Assembly: GCF_039233145.1 (NCBI RefSeq)
Contig: NZ_CP136419.1
Span: forward strand, 1,152,001 to 1,216,000
Length of the DNA: 64,000 nt
Reading direction: 5' to 3'
Source of the DNA: Moorella humiferrea
GTDB lineage: Bacteria > Bacillota > DSM-521 > Neomoorellales > Neomoorellaceae
Part shown: piece by piece, positions 8,563 through 16,760 of the stretch
Position numbering within the stretch: the stretch's first letter is position 1
How the letters are laid out: every line of letters starts with the position of its first letter
Position numbers and translations under genes: made by a program
The notes under the pieces: generated by a model
Told to the model about the DNA's origin: nothing
Databases searched by the model: none
Seen by the model: only the letters and a program-made list of their open reading frames with translations

Positions 8563-10095
8563 ATCCAGTATATACTGTATGCCTTGATAGCTTTCCTGGC
8601 AGGGGCAGCCGGGGGTTACGCTTTGCGTAAGTATCTTGCCGAAGCGAAAATAGCTTCGGCTGAGAAGGCTGCAGCTGCCATTATCGAAGAAGCTCAAAAA
8701 GAAGCCGAGGCTAAGAAACGCGAAGCGGTCCTGGAAGCTAAGGAAGAAGCCCACCGTATCCGCAATGAAGTGGAGCGGGAAAGTCGGGAAAGGCGCAATG
8801 AACTCCAGCGTTTCGAGCGTCGCCTGCTGCAAAAGGAAGAGGCTCTGGACCGCAAGACGGAAGCCCTCGAACGCAAAGAGGCCAATCTCCACCGCCAGGA
8901 AGAAGCCAACCAAAAGCTCAGGGAAGAACTGGAAGAGCTGCGCCGGAAACAGGTCAGCGAGCTGGAGCGCATTTCCGGTTTAACGACGGAAGAGGCCAGG
9001 ACGATATTACTGCAGAATGTTGAAAAGGAAGTCCGACATGAAGCGGCCATGTTGATCAAGCAAATTGAAGCAGAAACCAAGGAAGAGGCGGAAAAGAGAG
9101 CCCGGGAAATTATCACCCATGCCATTCAACATTGTGCAGCCGACTATGTGGCCGAGGCGACAGTTTCAGTAGTAAATCTCCCCAACGACGAAATGAAGGG
9201 ACGTATAATTGGCCGGGAAGGTCGTAATATTCGTGCCCTGGAAACGCTTACGGGCGTAGACCTGATAATTGATGATACGCCGGAAGCAGTAATACTCTCC
9301 AGCTTTGATCCCATCAGGCGCGAGGTGGCCCGTCTGGCCCTGGAGAAGTTAATCATTGACGGTCGTATTCATCCGGCACGCATCGAAGAAATGGTGGAAA
9401 AAGCCCGGAAAGAGGTTGAACAAAGGATCCGGGAAGAAGGAGAGAAGGCCACCTTTGAGGTGGGCATTCACGGCCTGCATCCGGAACTGGTGCGTCTCCT
9501 TGGCAAACTTAAGTACCGCACCAGTTATGGTCAAAACGTCCTCAAACATTCCCTGGAAGTGGCTTTCCTGGCCGGTGCCATGGCTGCCGAGCTGGGGGTA
9601 GACGTTCAGCTGGCCAAGCGGGCTGGTCTTCTCCACGATATTGGTAAAGCCGTTGACTTTGAGGTAGAAGGTCCCCATGTGGCGTTGGGAGTCGAACTGG
9701 CCAAGAAATATAAGGAATCCCCGGAAGTAATCCACGCCATCGAAGCCCACCATGGGGATGTGGAGCCGCGAAGCATTGAGGCCGGTCTGGTTCAGGCCGC
9801 CGATGCCATTTCGGCGGCACGTCCGGGTGCGCGGCGGGAAACGTTGGAGGCGTATATCAAACGCCTTGAAAAGCTGGAGGAGATTGCCGATTCCTTTGCC
9901 GGCGTAGAAAAATCCTATGCCATTCAAGCCGGCAGGGAAGTAAGGATTTTAGTAAAACCCGATAAAGTAGATGACGCCATGGCCGTCCATCTGGCCAGGG
10001 ATATAGTGAAGAAAATCGAGAAGGAAATGGAATATCCGGGTCAGATTAAAGTGGTCGTTATCCGCGAAACCCGTGCCGTTGATTACGCTAAATAG
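8563..10095 (+). CDS. rny: Ribonuclease Y
   Basis: Membrane-anchored endoribonuclease that initiates mRNA decay in Firmicutes. It has an N-terminal membrane helix, a long charged coiled coil (about 30-190), a KH RNA-binding domain ([17 protein letters not shown]) and a catalytic HD domain ([10 protein letters not shown], then [10 protein letters not shown]). The first conventional start in frame is TTG 8584, giving 503 aa, but it has no ribosome site and cuts the membrane helix short. A GGGAGGTGAG site at 8548-8557 instead points to ATC 8563 (or ACG 8560), which restores a helix beginning [15 protein letters not shown] therefore list 8563, with 8584 as the conservative alternative. Confidence 0.93.
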   Translation: MQYILYALIAFLAGAAGGYALRKYLAEAKIASAEKAAAAIIEEAQKEAEAKKREAVLEAKEEAHRIRNEVERESRERRNELQRFERRLLQKEEALDRKTEALERKEANLHRQEEANQKLREELEELRRKQVSELERISGLTTEEARTILLQNVEKEVRHEAAMLIKQIEAETKEEAEKRAREIITHAIQHCAADYVAEATVSVVNLPNDEMKGRIIGREGRNIRALETLTGVDLIIDDTPEAVILSSFDPIRREVARLALEKLIIDGRIHPARIEEMVEKARKEVEQRIREEGEKATFEVGIHGLHPELVRLLGKLKYRTSYGQNVLKHSLEVAFLAGAMAAELGVDVQLAKRAGLLHDIGKAVDFEVEGPHVALGVELAKKYKESPEVIHAIEAHHGDVEPRSIEAGLVQAADAISAARPGARRETLEAYIKRLEKLEEIADSFAGVEKSYAIQAGREVRILVKPDKVDDAMAVHLARDIVKKIEKEMEYPGQIKVVVIRETRAVDYAK

Positions 10096-10101
10096 CCAAG
10101 G

Positions 10102-10140
10102 GGCAGGGAGGTTTTATACTACCATCCCTGCCATTAAATT
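10102..10140 (+). terminator. Rho-independent terminator after rny
   Basis: GGCAGGGA (10102-10109) pairs with TCCCTGCC (10125-10132), extended by GGT/ACC inside, followed by ATTAAATTTT. Confidence 0.7.
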
Positions 10141-10232
10141 TTCCTGCCAAGCTGGAGATTAGACAAGCAGGAATTTGCTTTAAGGTGCAGAAGTAGTGTG
10201 TTATATATGAAAGTACAAGGCAGGTGTTAACC

Positions 10233-10751
10233 TTGGGCCTTCAGTACAAACACGGCGGCGAAGTGTCTGATACCATTGGGTTATTGATTTCTATTCTGGT
10301 GCGTTATCCGGAAGTTGCTACCATTAACTATGAACCGGCTGAACAATTACTGCGTTTTACCTTTATGCTTTCTGAGCCCATAACAGGGGAGAAGATGGAA
10401 AAATTCGCCGAGAAATTCCGCAAATCCCTTGAGGTATATAATTATCTCGAAAATAGAGAAGCACGGATAATCGACCTTAAATATACACCTTACGACCAGC
10501 TTACTTCTCTAGAGGTACAGCGTGATGTAGCTACCCTATCCCGTGATGAGATTGACCTCATCATTGCTTTGGTACGGGAAGGTTTTAACTCAACCCTTGT
10601 GGCGGAGAACAACGACAATATTATGGAAGAAGAGCTTATGATCCAGGAGGAGCTGATTGACCGGATGCTGGAAAGCGTCCGGGGCACCGTGCCGGAACGA
10701 CGGCTTATCGCCTTTCGGGAAGAAGGAAGGGTCATGGTGTTTAATAAATAA
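10233..10751 (+). CDS. Conserved-looking protein of unknown function
   Basis: I do not recognise this 172-aa protein. TTG 10233 is preferred because AGGTG (10222-10226) is correctly spaced; an in-frame GTG at 10224 has poorer spacing. It is soluble and acidic, with no signal peptide or membrane helix. The first half alternates strand- and helix-like segments (TIGLLISILVRYPEVATINYE) and the second half is strongly helical and glutamate-rich (EELMIQEELIDRMLESV). It stands between rny and the YmdB-type phosphoesterase. A terminator precedes it and no clear terminator follows, so it probably shares a transcript with the phosphoesterase and PHP genes. Confidence 0.8.
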   Translation: MGLQYKHGGEVSDTIGLLISILVRYPEVATINYEPAEQLLRFTFMLSEPITGEKMEKFAEKFRKSLEVYNYLENREARIIDLKYTPYDQLTSLEVQRDVATLSRDEIDLIIALVREGFNSTLVAENNDNIMEEELMIQEELIDRMLESVRGTVPERRLIAFREEGRVMVFNK

Positions 10752-10796
10752 ATCCGCATCGCATAATATTTTTAAGGTCATTCGAGGGGAGCCTTA

Positions 10797-11585
10797 TTGT
10801 TGCGGGTTTTAATGATCGGCGACATCGTTGGGCGGCCGGGACGGAAAGCGGTACAGGAACTTCTACCTTATCTGCTTCATGAATACCGGCCCGATTTGGT
10901 AGTGGCTAACGGGGAAAACGCCGCCGGCGGCAACGGCATAACCCCACCTGTTGCCGCTGAATTATTTAATAGAGGTATTCACGTTTTAACAATGGGTAAC
11001 CATGTATGGGACAAACGCGAGGCTGAAAACCTTTTAGAAGAGGAGGCGCGGATCCTTCGACCGGCCAATTATCCCGACGGTACACCGGGCCGGGGATATA
11101 CGATCATACGGGTTAAGGAAGACCTTCAGGTAGGTATAATTAATCTCTCAGGACGGATATTTTTATCTACCCTGGAATGTCCCTTCCGCTTGGCGCGTCT
11201 TCTGGCGGAGGAAATCAGGGCCACAACCAGGATGATCTTGGTGGATTTTCATGCCGAAGCAACTTCGGAAAAGGTTGCTATGGGTTGGTATCTAGATGGC
11301 CTGGTGAGCGCAGTTGTCGGCACCCATACCCACATTCAAACGGCCGACGCCCGTATCCTGCCGGGCGGTACGGCCTACATTACCGATGTGGGTATGACTG
11401 GCCCCAGAGATTCTATCCTGGGAGTAAAAACGGAAATCGTCATAAAAAAATTTATCACCCAAATGCCTGTACGCTTTGAAGTTGCCACCGGCCCCGTTCA
11501 GTTGGAAGCCGTTTTAATCGATATCAATCCGGATACCGGCCGGGCGGAGGCCATTCAGAGGTTACAACTTTATGGTACATCCTGA
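10797..11585 (+). CDS. TIGR00282/YmdB-family metallophosphoesterase
   Basis: Two-metal phosphoesterase; the Bacillus relative YmdB hydrolyses 2',3'-cyclic nucleotides and affects sporulation and biofilm decisions. The 262-aa protein contains the ordered metal motifs GDIVGRPG (residue 8 Asp), NGENAAGG, TMGNHVWDKRE, VDFHAEATSEK and GTHTHIQTAD. Start is TTG 10797 after GAGGGGAG. Its last 14 nt overlap the PHP gene, so the two are coupled. YmdB genes are commonly beside rny, as here with one gene between. The substrate in this organism is inferred from family. Confidence 0.92.
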   Translation: MLRVLMIGDIVGRPGRKAVQELLPYLLHEYRPDLVVANGENAAGGNGITPPVAAELFNRGIHVLTMGNHVWDKREAENLLEEEARILRPANYPDGTPGRGYTIIRVKEDLQVGIINLSGRIFLSTLECPFRLARLLAEEIRATTRMILVDFHAEATSEKVAMGWYLDGLVSAVVGTHTHIQTADARILPGGTAYITDVGMTGPRDSILGVKTEIVIKKFITQMPVRFEVATGPVQLEAVLIDINPDTGRAEAIQRLQLYGTS

Positions 11586-12432
11586 TTTCCGGGCTGCCGA
11601 TTTACATAGCCATACTACGGCCTCCGACGGACGGTTTACACCAGAAGAACTAATAAGGCTTGCCAAGGAAAAGGGGCTGGCGGCCATCGGCGTTACCGAC
11701 CACGATACGGTGACCGGCCTGGAAGGTGCCCTGGCCGCTGGCAATAGTTACGGCATTACGGTGGTGCCCGGCGTCGAGCTGAGTACCGAATGGGAAGAAA
11801 AGGAGATCCATATCCTGGGATATTACCTCGATTGGCTTGAAGGAAACCTGCTGGGTTTCTTAGAGGCAATGCGGCGGGAGCGCAGCAGGCGCGTTGCCAG
11901 GATTGTAACAAGGTTACAGGAACTGGGTTACAACGTTAACTTGGGCGAGGTGCAGCGGGAAGCTCAAGGTGAGGCGGTGGGACGGCCCCACATTGCGGCC
12001 GCCCTGGTGCGCCGGGGCTATTTCCCCAACCTCAAAACTGCCTTTAAGACTCTCCTGGCGCGGGGTCGCCCGGCTTACGTACCGCGGGCCAAAGTCGCGC
12101 CTGTCCGGGCGGTAGAGGTGATATTAAAGGCCGGCGGCGTTCCTGTTCTGGCCCATCCCGGCTTGAGCCAGGCCGACCCCCTCATTCCCGACCTTGTGGC
12201 CGCAGGTCTGCAAGGTATCGAAGTCTATTACCCCTATCATAGCGCCGGTGTTACCAGACATTACCTGGAACTGGCAGCAAGGTTTGATTTGGTGGTTACC
12301 GGCGGATCGGATTTTCATGGCATAGTTGACGAAAGCCACGGCGATCTGGGTGCTTGTTGTGTGAGTATGGCAAAAGTTGAGGAACTGCAGGCACGGGCGA
12401 AAAAGATAAAAGAGCGAACGACTAAGGTTTGA
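11572..12432 (+). CDS. PHP-domain phosphoesterase (RNase AM/TrpH type)
   Basis: Polymerase-and-histidinol-phosphatase fold hydrolase, 286 aa. Metal-binding motifs occur in the expected order: DLHSHTTASDGR, VTDHDTVTG, GVELSTEW with EIHILGY, LAHPG and the C-terminal GGSDFHG. Family members are 5'-3' exonucleases on RNA 5' ends (RNase AM) or 3',5'-bisphosphate nucleotidases. Start is ATG 11572, overlapping the upstream phosphoesterase by 14 nt. With rny and the YmdB-type gene it forms a group of RNA/nucleotide-turnover functions. The exact substrate cannot be read from sequence. Confidence 0.9.
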   Translation: MVHPDFRAADLHSHTTASDGRFTPEELIRLAKEKGLAAIGVTDHDTVTGLEGALAAGNSYGITVVPGVELSTEWEEKEIHILGYYLDWLEGNLLGFLEAMRRERSRRVARIVTRLQELGYNVNLGEVQREAQGEAVGRPHIAAALVRRGYFPNLKTAFKTLLARGRPAYVPRAKVAPVRAVEVILKAGGVPVLAHPGLSQADPLIPDLVAAGLQGIEVYYPYHSAGVTRHYLELAARFDLVVTGGSDFHGIVDESHGDLGACCVSMAKVEELQARAKKIKERTTKV

Positions 12433-12480
12433 TTTCCGGGCATATATTTTAGAAAACCTTAAAGCTAGGGGGTGAGGGCG

Positions 12481-12747
12481 TTGATCGACGGCGATCCGGG
12501 CGCCCTTTACCGGCGGATTCAAGAGCTGGAGGACAAGGTGGAACAGCTACGCATCAGTCGCCGGGTATTGATGCATCTGGTGGAAAAGAGCGAGAACGAG
12601 AAATGGGAAATGATCAACCGTCTGCTTCAGGAAAAGGAAAGTCTTAAGGTGCGCAACCGCCGTTATGCCCGGTTGCTCTGGGAAAAGAATAAAGAGCTGG
12701 CCCTTTTGGCCGGTAAATTGCAGGGCCTTCCTTTACCCAGGCCTTGA
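12481..12747 (+). CDS. Small coiled-coil protein, unknown function
   Basis: 88-aa charged helical protein with no recognised family. The TTG at 12481 is best because GGGGTGAGG (12469-12476 region) is well placed; an in-frame GTG at 12472 would have the site overlapping it. Nearly all of the protein (residues about 10-80) is predicted helix with heptad-like hydrophobics (YRRIQELEDKVEQLRISRR). It is the last gene before the cobalamin promoter, whose -35 hexamer overlaps its stop codon. Confidence 0.75.
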   Translation: MIDGDPGALYRRIQELEDKVEQLRISRRVLMHLVEKSENEKWEMINRLLQEKESLKVRNRRYARLLWEKNKELALLAGKLQGLPLPRP

Positions 12748-12773
12748 CGGAAAAGGTAGCCAAAGTTTATACT
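12744..12773 (+). promoter_or_regulatory. Promoter of the cobalamin operon
   Basis: TTGACG (12744-12749), 18-nt spacer, TATACT (12768-12773). Transcription would begin near 12780, just upstream of the riboswitch. The 17-nt palindrome at 12782-12798 (CTTATTAA, T, TTAATAAG) would be the first hairpin of the transcript. Confidence 0.65.
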
Positions 12774-12799
12774 ATAGTTAACTTATTAATTTAATAAGG

Positions 12800-12952
12800 G
12801 ACAGGTGCCGAAAAGGTTAAAAGGGAATCAGGTGAAAATCCTGAGCGGTCGCGCCACTGTAACCGGGGAGCCCGCTTCAAAGCCACTGGTATCTGTACCG
12901 GGAAGGCGAAGCAGGGCAAGGAGCCGGAGCCAGGAAACCTGCCTGTTCATTA
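12800..12952 (+). ncRNA. Cobalamin riboswitch (adenosylcobalamin class I type)
   Basis: The conserved blocks occur in order: AAAAGGGAATCAGGTGAAA, then CGCCACTGTAACCGG, GCCACTGG, GGGAAGGCGA, GGAGCCGGAGCC and the B12 box AGCCAGGAAACCTGCC (12928-12943). It precedes a terminator (12990-13026) and cobU. In this class, bound cobalamin favours premature termination or ribosome-site masking; the terminator here points to transcriptional control of the whole downstream operon. Confidence 0.95.
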
Positions 12953-12989
12953 AACCCTCGCGTCAAGGGGCCTATGGGTATAGATTACG

Positions 12990-13026
12990 ACTCCAGCTCT
13001 TCGTGGGGGCTGGAGTTTTTCTTTTA
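12990..13026 (+). terminator. Riboswitch-controlled terminator before cobU
   Basis: ACTCCAGC (12990-12997) pairs with GCTGGAGT (13009-13016) and runs into TTTTTCTTTT. It lies between the riboswitch aptamer and the cobU ribosome site (AGGAGG), the standard place for an expression platform. Confidence 0.85.
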
Positions 13027-13037
13027 GGAGGTTTTAC

Positions 13038-13616
13038 ATGGAACGCGGGCCGTTGATCATGGTCACCGGAGGAGCTAGAAGCGGTAAAAGCCGGTTGGCC
13101 GAGGAGCTGGCTGCCGCCGGGGGAGGACGGGTGGTTTACCTGGCCACTGCTGTAATAGGGGATGATGAAATGGCGGCCCGGGTGGCGGCCCACCGGCGCC
13201 GGCGCCCCCCCGGGTGGCTGACGGTGGAAGCCCCCCTGGCCGTCACCGAAGCCATGGCCCGGGAGGGTAAACGCGCCGACACCATCCTCTTGGATAGCAT
13301 GGGTATGTGGATTAACAACCTTTTGGGCGGCTTGCAGCAGGGTGGGGCGTCAGACGGAGGGGAAGACCATGATGTCGTAATTGAAAATATTATGAACTTG
13401 GTACGGAAACTCGTCGTGACAGCCTGGGAGGTTCCGGCGCGGGTGATTATCGTTACCGAAGAAACGGGCCTCGGCCTTGTTCCCCCATATCCCCTGGGAA
13501 GGCTTTTTCGCGATCTCCTGGGTCTGGCCAACCAGGAAATCGCCTCCCGGGCCGATAGGGTATATCTGGTGATGGCCGGTTTGCCCCTTATCTTAAAAGA
13601 CCTTTTATCTGAATAA
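13038..13616 (+). CDS. cobU: Adenosylcobinamide kinase/adenosylcobinamide-phosphate guanylyltransferase
   Basis: Phosphorylates adenosylcobinamide and then transfers GMP to it, activating the corrinoid for nucleotide-loop assembly. The 192-aa protein starts MERGPLIMVTGGARSGKS, with P-loop GGARSGKS. AAHRRRRPPGW carries the histidine position that is guanylylated in the family, VILLDSM-like text (TILLDSMGMW) is the Walker B region, and VTEETGLGLVP is the usual C-terminal motif. It is the first gene of the operon after the riboswitch, which is unusual only in that the late gene comes first. Confidence 0.95.
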   Translation: MERGPLIMVTGGARSGKSRLAEELAAAGGGRVVYLATAVIGDDEMAARVAAHRRRRPPGWLTVEAPLAVTEAMAREGKRADTILLDSMGMWINNLLGGLQQGGASDGGEDHDVVIENIMNLVRKLVVTAWEVPARVIIVTEETGLGLVPPYPLGRLFRDLLGLANQEIASRADRVYLVMAGLPLILKDLLSE

Positions 13617-13658
13617 GACTTCTCGAAAAATATCGCAAAAAATGGGGAGGAACTATTT

Positions 13659-14756
13659 TTGCCTGAAAAGTTGCGTCGGGGCTATACCACCGGCACCTGT
13701 GCTGCCGCCGCCGCCAGGGCGGCCGCTATGGCTTTATACCAAAGGCGCTTGGTCCAAGAAGTTACATTAACCCTGCCGGCGGGTGATACGGTGACCCTAC
13801 CGGTCACCGTCCGGCGGGAAGCGGACCGGGCGGAAGCCGTGGTAATCAAAGACGCCGGCGACGATCCCGATGTTACCAATGGTGTCGCCATCCACGTTTG
13901 CGCTCGCCTATGTCCGAAAGGTTTAATACTGCGCGGCGGTTCCGGGGTAGGGAGGGTGACACTACCGGGTTTAGCCATACCTCCGGGTGAACCGGCCATT
14001 AACCCCGTGCCCCGGCGAATGATCGCCGCGGCAGTCGCCGATCTTATTCCCCCTGGAGGGGGGATGGAACTGGAAATCAGTATTCCCGGCGGTGAGGAAC
14101 TGGCGCGGCGTACCCTCAATCCCCGCCTGGGAATCGAAGGCGGGCTTTCCATCCTGGGTACCACCGGTATTGTCGAACCCATGTCCGTAGAAGCCTACCG
14201 TGCCTCCCTTGTGCCACAGATAGACGTCGCCCTGGCCGCCGGTTATAATACCCTCATATTGACTCCGGGCCGTTTGGGGCAGCGTTATGCCGAAGAGAAA
14301 TATCAACTGCCCCCCGGGGCGGTAGTTCTTACGAGCAATTTCATCGGGTATATGCTGGAGGCCTGTGTCGAACGAAAAGTCAGGGGAGTGCTTCTTTGGG
14401 GTCATGCCGGCAAGCTCATTAAAATAGCCGGGGGTATTTTTTATACCCATAGCCGAATGGCAGACGGACGCCAAGAAGTCCTGGCCGCTTGGGCCGCTGT
14501 AAAAGGCGCTTCTTCAACTTATGTAGACAAGATTTTACAGGCAACAACGGTCGAAGGAGCCATAGAAATTATCGCTGCCGCAGGTTTGGGGCGGGATTTC
14601 TGGGATGATTTGGCGGCAAGGGCGAGCCATAGGGCTTTAACCTTTGTCCGAAAGGAATTAGCTGTCGGCACTGCCTTCCTCAGCCTGCAGGGTGATCTTA
14701 TAGGCGCGGACGCAACGGCCCGCCAAATGATGGAGGAATTGCGTCAAGGTGTTTAA
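13659..14756 (+). CDS. cbiD: Cobalt-precorrin-5B C1-methyltransferase CbiD
   Basis: Methylates C1 of cobalt-precorrin-5B in the anaerobic pathway. The 365-aa protein begins MPEKLRRGYTTGTCAAAAA, the family N-terminal signature (GYTTGTCA). It then has KDAGDDPDVTNG and GGSGVGRVTLPGL, as in all CbiD proteins. The TTG start at 13659 follows GGGGAGG. CbiD has no aerobic-pathway equivalent with this fold, so it marks the oxygen-independent route. The gene overlaps cbiE by 8 nt. Confidence 0.96.
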   Translation: MPEKLRRGYTTGTCAAAAARAAAMALYQRRLVQEVTLTLPAGDTVTLPVTVRREADRAEAVVIKDAGDDPDVTNGVAIHVCARLCPKGLILRGGSGVGRVTLPGLAIPPGEPAINPVPRRMIAAAVADLIPPGGGMELEISIPGGEELARRTLNPRLGIEGGLSILGTTGIVEPMSVEAYRASLVPQIDVALAAGYNTLILTPGRLGQRYAEEKYQLPPGAVVLTSNFIGYMLEACVERKVRGVLLWGHAGKLIKIAGGIFYTHSRMADGRQEVLAAWAAVKGASSTYVDKILQATTVEGAIEIIAAAGLGRDFWDDLAARASHRALTFVRKELAVGTAFLSLQGDLIGADATARQMMEELRQGV

Positions 14757-15396
14757 AGACAGTTGGCTGACGGTAATAGGGGTGGGCCCCGGTAGTGGGG
14801 AATATGTAACGCCGGCGGCACGGAGGGCGGCGGCGGCGGCCGAGGTTCTTATCGGCGGCCGAAAGGCCCTCGATCTTTTTGCCGATTTAGAATGCGAAAA
14901 AATGCTGATTACTGGGGATCTAGAAAGACTGCGCGATTTTCTTCTTAAGATTCGCGGGCGACCCACGGCTGTACTTGTTTCTGGGGACCCCGGCCTATTC
15001 AGCCTTCTCCCCTGGGTAAAAAGACAGTTCCCGGGAGAAAAAATTAACGTTATTCCCGGTATCAGTTCCATACAACTTGCCTTCGCCCGTCTGGCCTGCG
15101 GATGGGAAGACGTCGTTTTTTTAAGCTGTCACGGCCGTTCGTTGGAGGTTCTTGAGCCTTATTTGCCGCGGTTGAAGTCCGCCCAGGTGCGACTGGCTAT
15201 TCTTACCGGCGGTGCCAACACCCCCCCGGTTATAGGAAGATATTTAGTCGACCACGGCCTCGAAGGCCTGATGGTATGGGTAGGTATCGAACTGGGCGGC
15301 GACGGAGAGCAAACGGCCTGGCTGACGGCGGCCGAGCTGGCCCGCAGTGATTTTCTCGGCCCAGGGGTGGTGATAGCCGGCTGTGAACCTGATTGA
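14749..15396 (+). CDS. cbiE: Cobalt-precorrin-7 C5-methyltransferase CbiE
   Basis: SAM-dependent tetrapyrrole methylase acting at C5. The 215-aa protein has the class III methylase layout: VIGVGPGSGEYVT at the N-terminus, VLVSGDPGLFSL and VIPGISSIQLAFARL. The GTG start lies 8 nt inside cbiD, and its end overlaps cbiT by 14 nt. CbiE and CbiT are fused as CobL in aerobic organisms; here they are separate but coupled. Confidence 0.94.
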   Translation: MFKDSWLTVIGVGPGSGEYVTPAARRAAAAAEVLIGGRKALDLFADLECEKMLITGDLERLRDFLLKIRGRPTAVLVSGDPGLFSLLPWVKRQFPGEKINVIPGISSIQLAFARLACGWEDVVFLSCHGRSLEVLEPYLPRLKSAQVRLAILTGGANTPPVIGRYLVDHGLEGLMVWVGIELGGDGEQTAWLTAAELARSDFLGPGVVIAGCEPD

Positions 15397-15991
15397 TTGG
15401 CCTTATTCTACCCCGGGTATACCCGACAACTGCTTCAGTCGCAGCCGGGTCCCAATGACCAAAGAAGAAATCAGGGTCTTGACCCTGGCCAAAGCCCGGC
15501 TGGGTCCGGGGATGACGGTTTACGATATTGGTTCGGGTACGGGGAGCCTGGCAGTGGAGGCGGCCCGGCTGGTGGCGCCGGCAGAAGTCCTGGCCGTGGA
15601 CGGCAACCCGGAAGCCTGCACCCTGGTCCGGGAGAATGCTCGGCGTTTCGGCCTCAAAAACGTCAGGGTCATAACCGGTATGGCGCCGGCGGCCTTAAAG
15701 GGTTTGCCGCCGCCGGACCGGGTGTTCATCGGTGGCAGCGGCGGGCATCTGGAAGATATTCTGGCAGACTGCCATCAAGTTTTGCGGCCGGGGGGCATTA
15801 TCGTTGTCAACGCCATTACCGTGGAAACCCTGGGGACGGTCCTGTCCTGGGGCCGCAGCAGGGGTTACCAGGTGGAAGCCCTGGCCGTGAACCTGGCCCG
15901 CTTGGAAATGGTCGGCCGTTACCACATCTGGCGGCCTTTGAACCCCGTATATATCGTGCAGCTGACAATACAGCTGGGGCATGAGGAATAG
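15383..15991 (+). CDS. cbiT: Cobalt-precorrin-6B C15-methyltransferase (decarboxylating) CbiT
   Basis: Rossmann-fold methyltransferase that methylates C15 and decarboxylates the C12 side chain. The 202-aa protein contains the start motif PGIPDNCFSR and the SAM-binding loop VYDIGSGTGSLAVEAA. AVDGNPEACTLVRENA and the family motif RVFIGGSGGHLEDIL follow. GTG start 15383 overlaps cbiE. The cobI ribosome site follows after a short gap. Confidence 0.95.
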   Translation: MNLIDWPYSTPGIPDNCFSRSRVPMTKEEIRVLTLAKARLGPGMTVYDIGSGTGSLAVEAARLVAPAEVLAVDGNPEACTLVRENARRFGLKNVRVITGMAPAALKGLPPPDRVFIGGSGGHLEDILADCHQVLRPGGIIVVNAITVETLGTVLSWGRSRGYQVEALAVNLARLEMVGRYHIWRPLNPVYIVQLTIQLGHEE

Positions 15992-16003
15992 GAGGCAGGA
16001 GCG

Positions 16004-16735
16004 GTGAGTGGAACCCTATACGGCCTCGGGGTCGGCCCGGGGGACCCGGAACTTTTGACCTTGAAGGCGAAAGCCATTTTAGAACAGGTGCCGGTTCTGG
16101 CGGTACCCGTATCTCAGCGCGGCGAGGAAAGCCTGGCCCTCCAGGTGGTTCGCCCTTTTACCAGGCCCGACCAGGAAATAATGAATCTTTTTATGCCTAT
16201 GACCCGGGACCGGGATTACCTGGAGAGGGCATGGGATGCAGCGGCGGCTGAACTGCTGACCGTCCTCGTTGCCGGTAGGGACGTGGCCTTTCTGACCCTG
16301 GGGGATGCTTCTCTTTACAGTACCTACAGCTATTTAATGGAGCGTCTGCAAAGGCTCAAACCTGATTTGCAAATCGTAACCGTGCCCGGTATCACCTCCT
16401 TTGCCGCGGCGGCCGCCAGACTGAATGTTCCTCTGGCGGTAGGGGACGAGCCCCTGGCCATTATCCCGGCTTTAAAAGACCCTGCCGTTTTGAAGGAATA
16501 TTTAACCCTTTTCCCCAACCTCGTCCTGATGAAGGTCGCCCGGCGTTACGACGCCATCGTTTCTGTGCTTGAAGAAGCAGGGGTTGCTGGGCCAGGGGTT
16601 GCTGGGCAGGCTTATCTAGCCAGCCGCTGCGGGTGCCCCGGAGAAAGCTACAGCCGGGATATTACAGCGGAAAAAGGGAAAAAACAGGATTACTTGTCAT
16701 TGATTATAGTAAAAAGGGCGGTGGGTGCCTCATAG
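16004..16735 (+). CDS. cobI: Precorrin-2/cobalt-factor-II C20-methyltransferase (CbiL)
   Basis: Methylates C20 early in the pathway. It is a class III methylase of 243 aa with GLGVGPGDPELLTLKA, FLTLGDASLYSTYSYL and VPGITSFAAAAA, the set that separates CobI/CbiL from the other methylases. GTG start 16004 follows AGGAGG. A perfect 15-nt tandem duplication at 16578-16607 adds the pentapeptide repeat in GVAGPGVAGQ. The anaerobic context suggests it uses cobalt-containing substrate, hence CbiL. Confidence 0.94.
   Translation: MSGTLYGLGVGPGDPELLTLKAKAILEQVPVLAVPVSQRGEESLALQVVRPFTRPDQEIMNLFMPMTRDRDYLERAWDAAAAELLTVLVAGRDVAFLTLGDASLYSTYSYLMERLQRLKPDLQIVTVPGITSFAAAAARLNVPLAVGDEPLAIIPALKDPAVLKEYLTLFPNLVLMKVARRYDAIVSVLEEAGVAGPGVAGQAYLASRCGCPGESYSRDITAEKGKKQDYLSLIIVKRAVGAS
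16578..16607 (+). repeat. 15-nt perfect tandem duplication inside cobI
   Basis: CAGGGGTTGCTGGGC occurs twice in direct succession (16578-16592 and 16593-16607). It keeps the reading frame and encodes a repeated five-residue unit in a likely surface loop. Confidence 0.9.
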
Positions 16736-16760
16736 TTATTTTCGGAGGAGCGGTTGAACA

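Noticed and set aside
8421-8630. Open reading frame of 69 codons overlapping the rny start
   Set aside because: It lacks a ribosome site, spans the terminator-like hairpin, and reads rny DNA in another frame.
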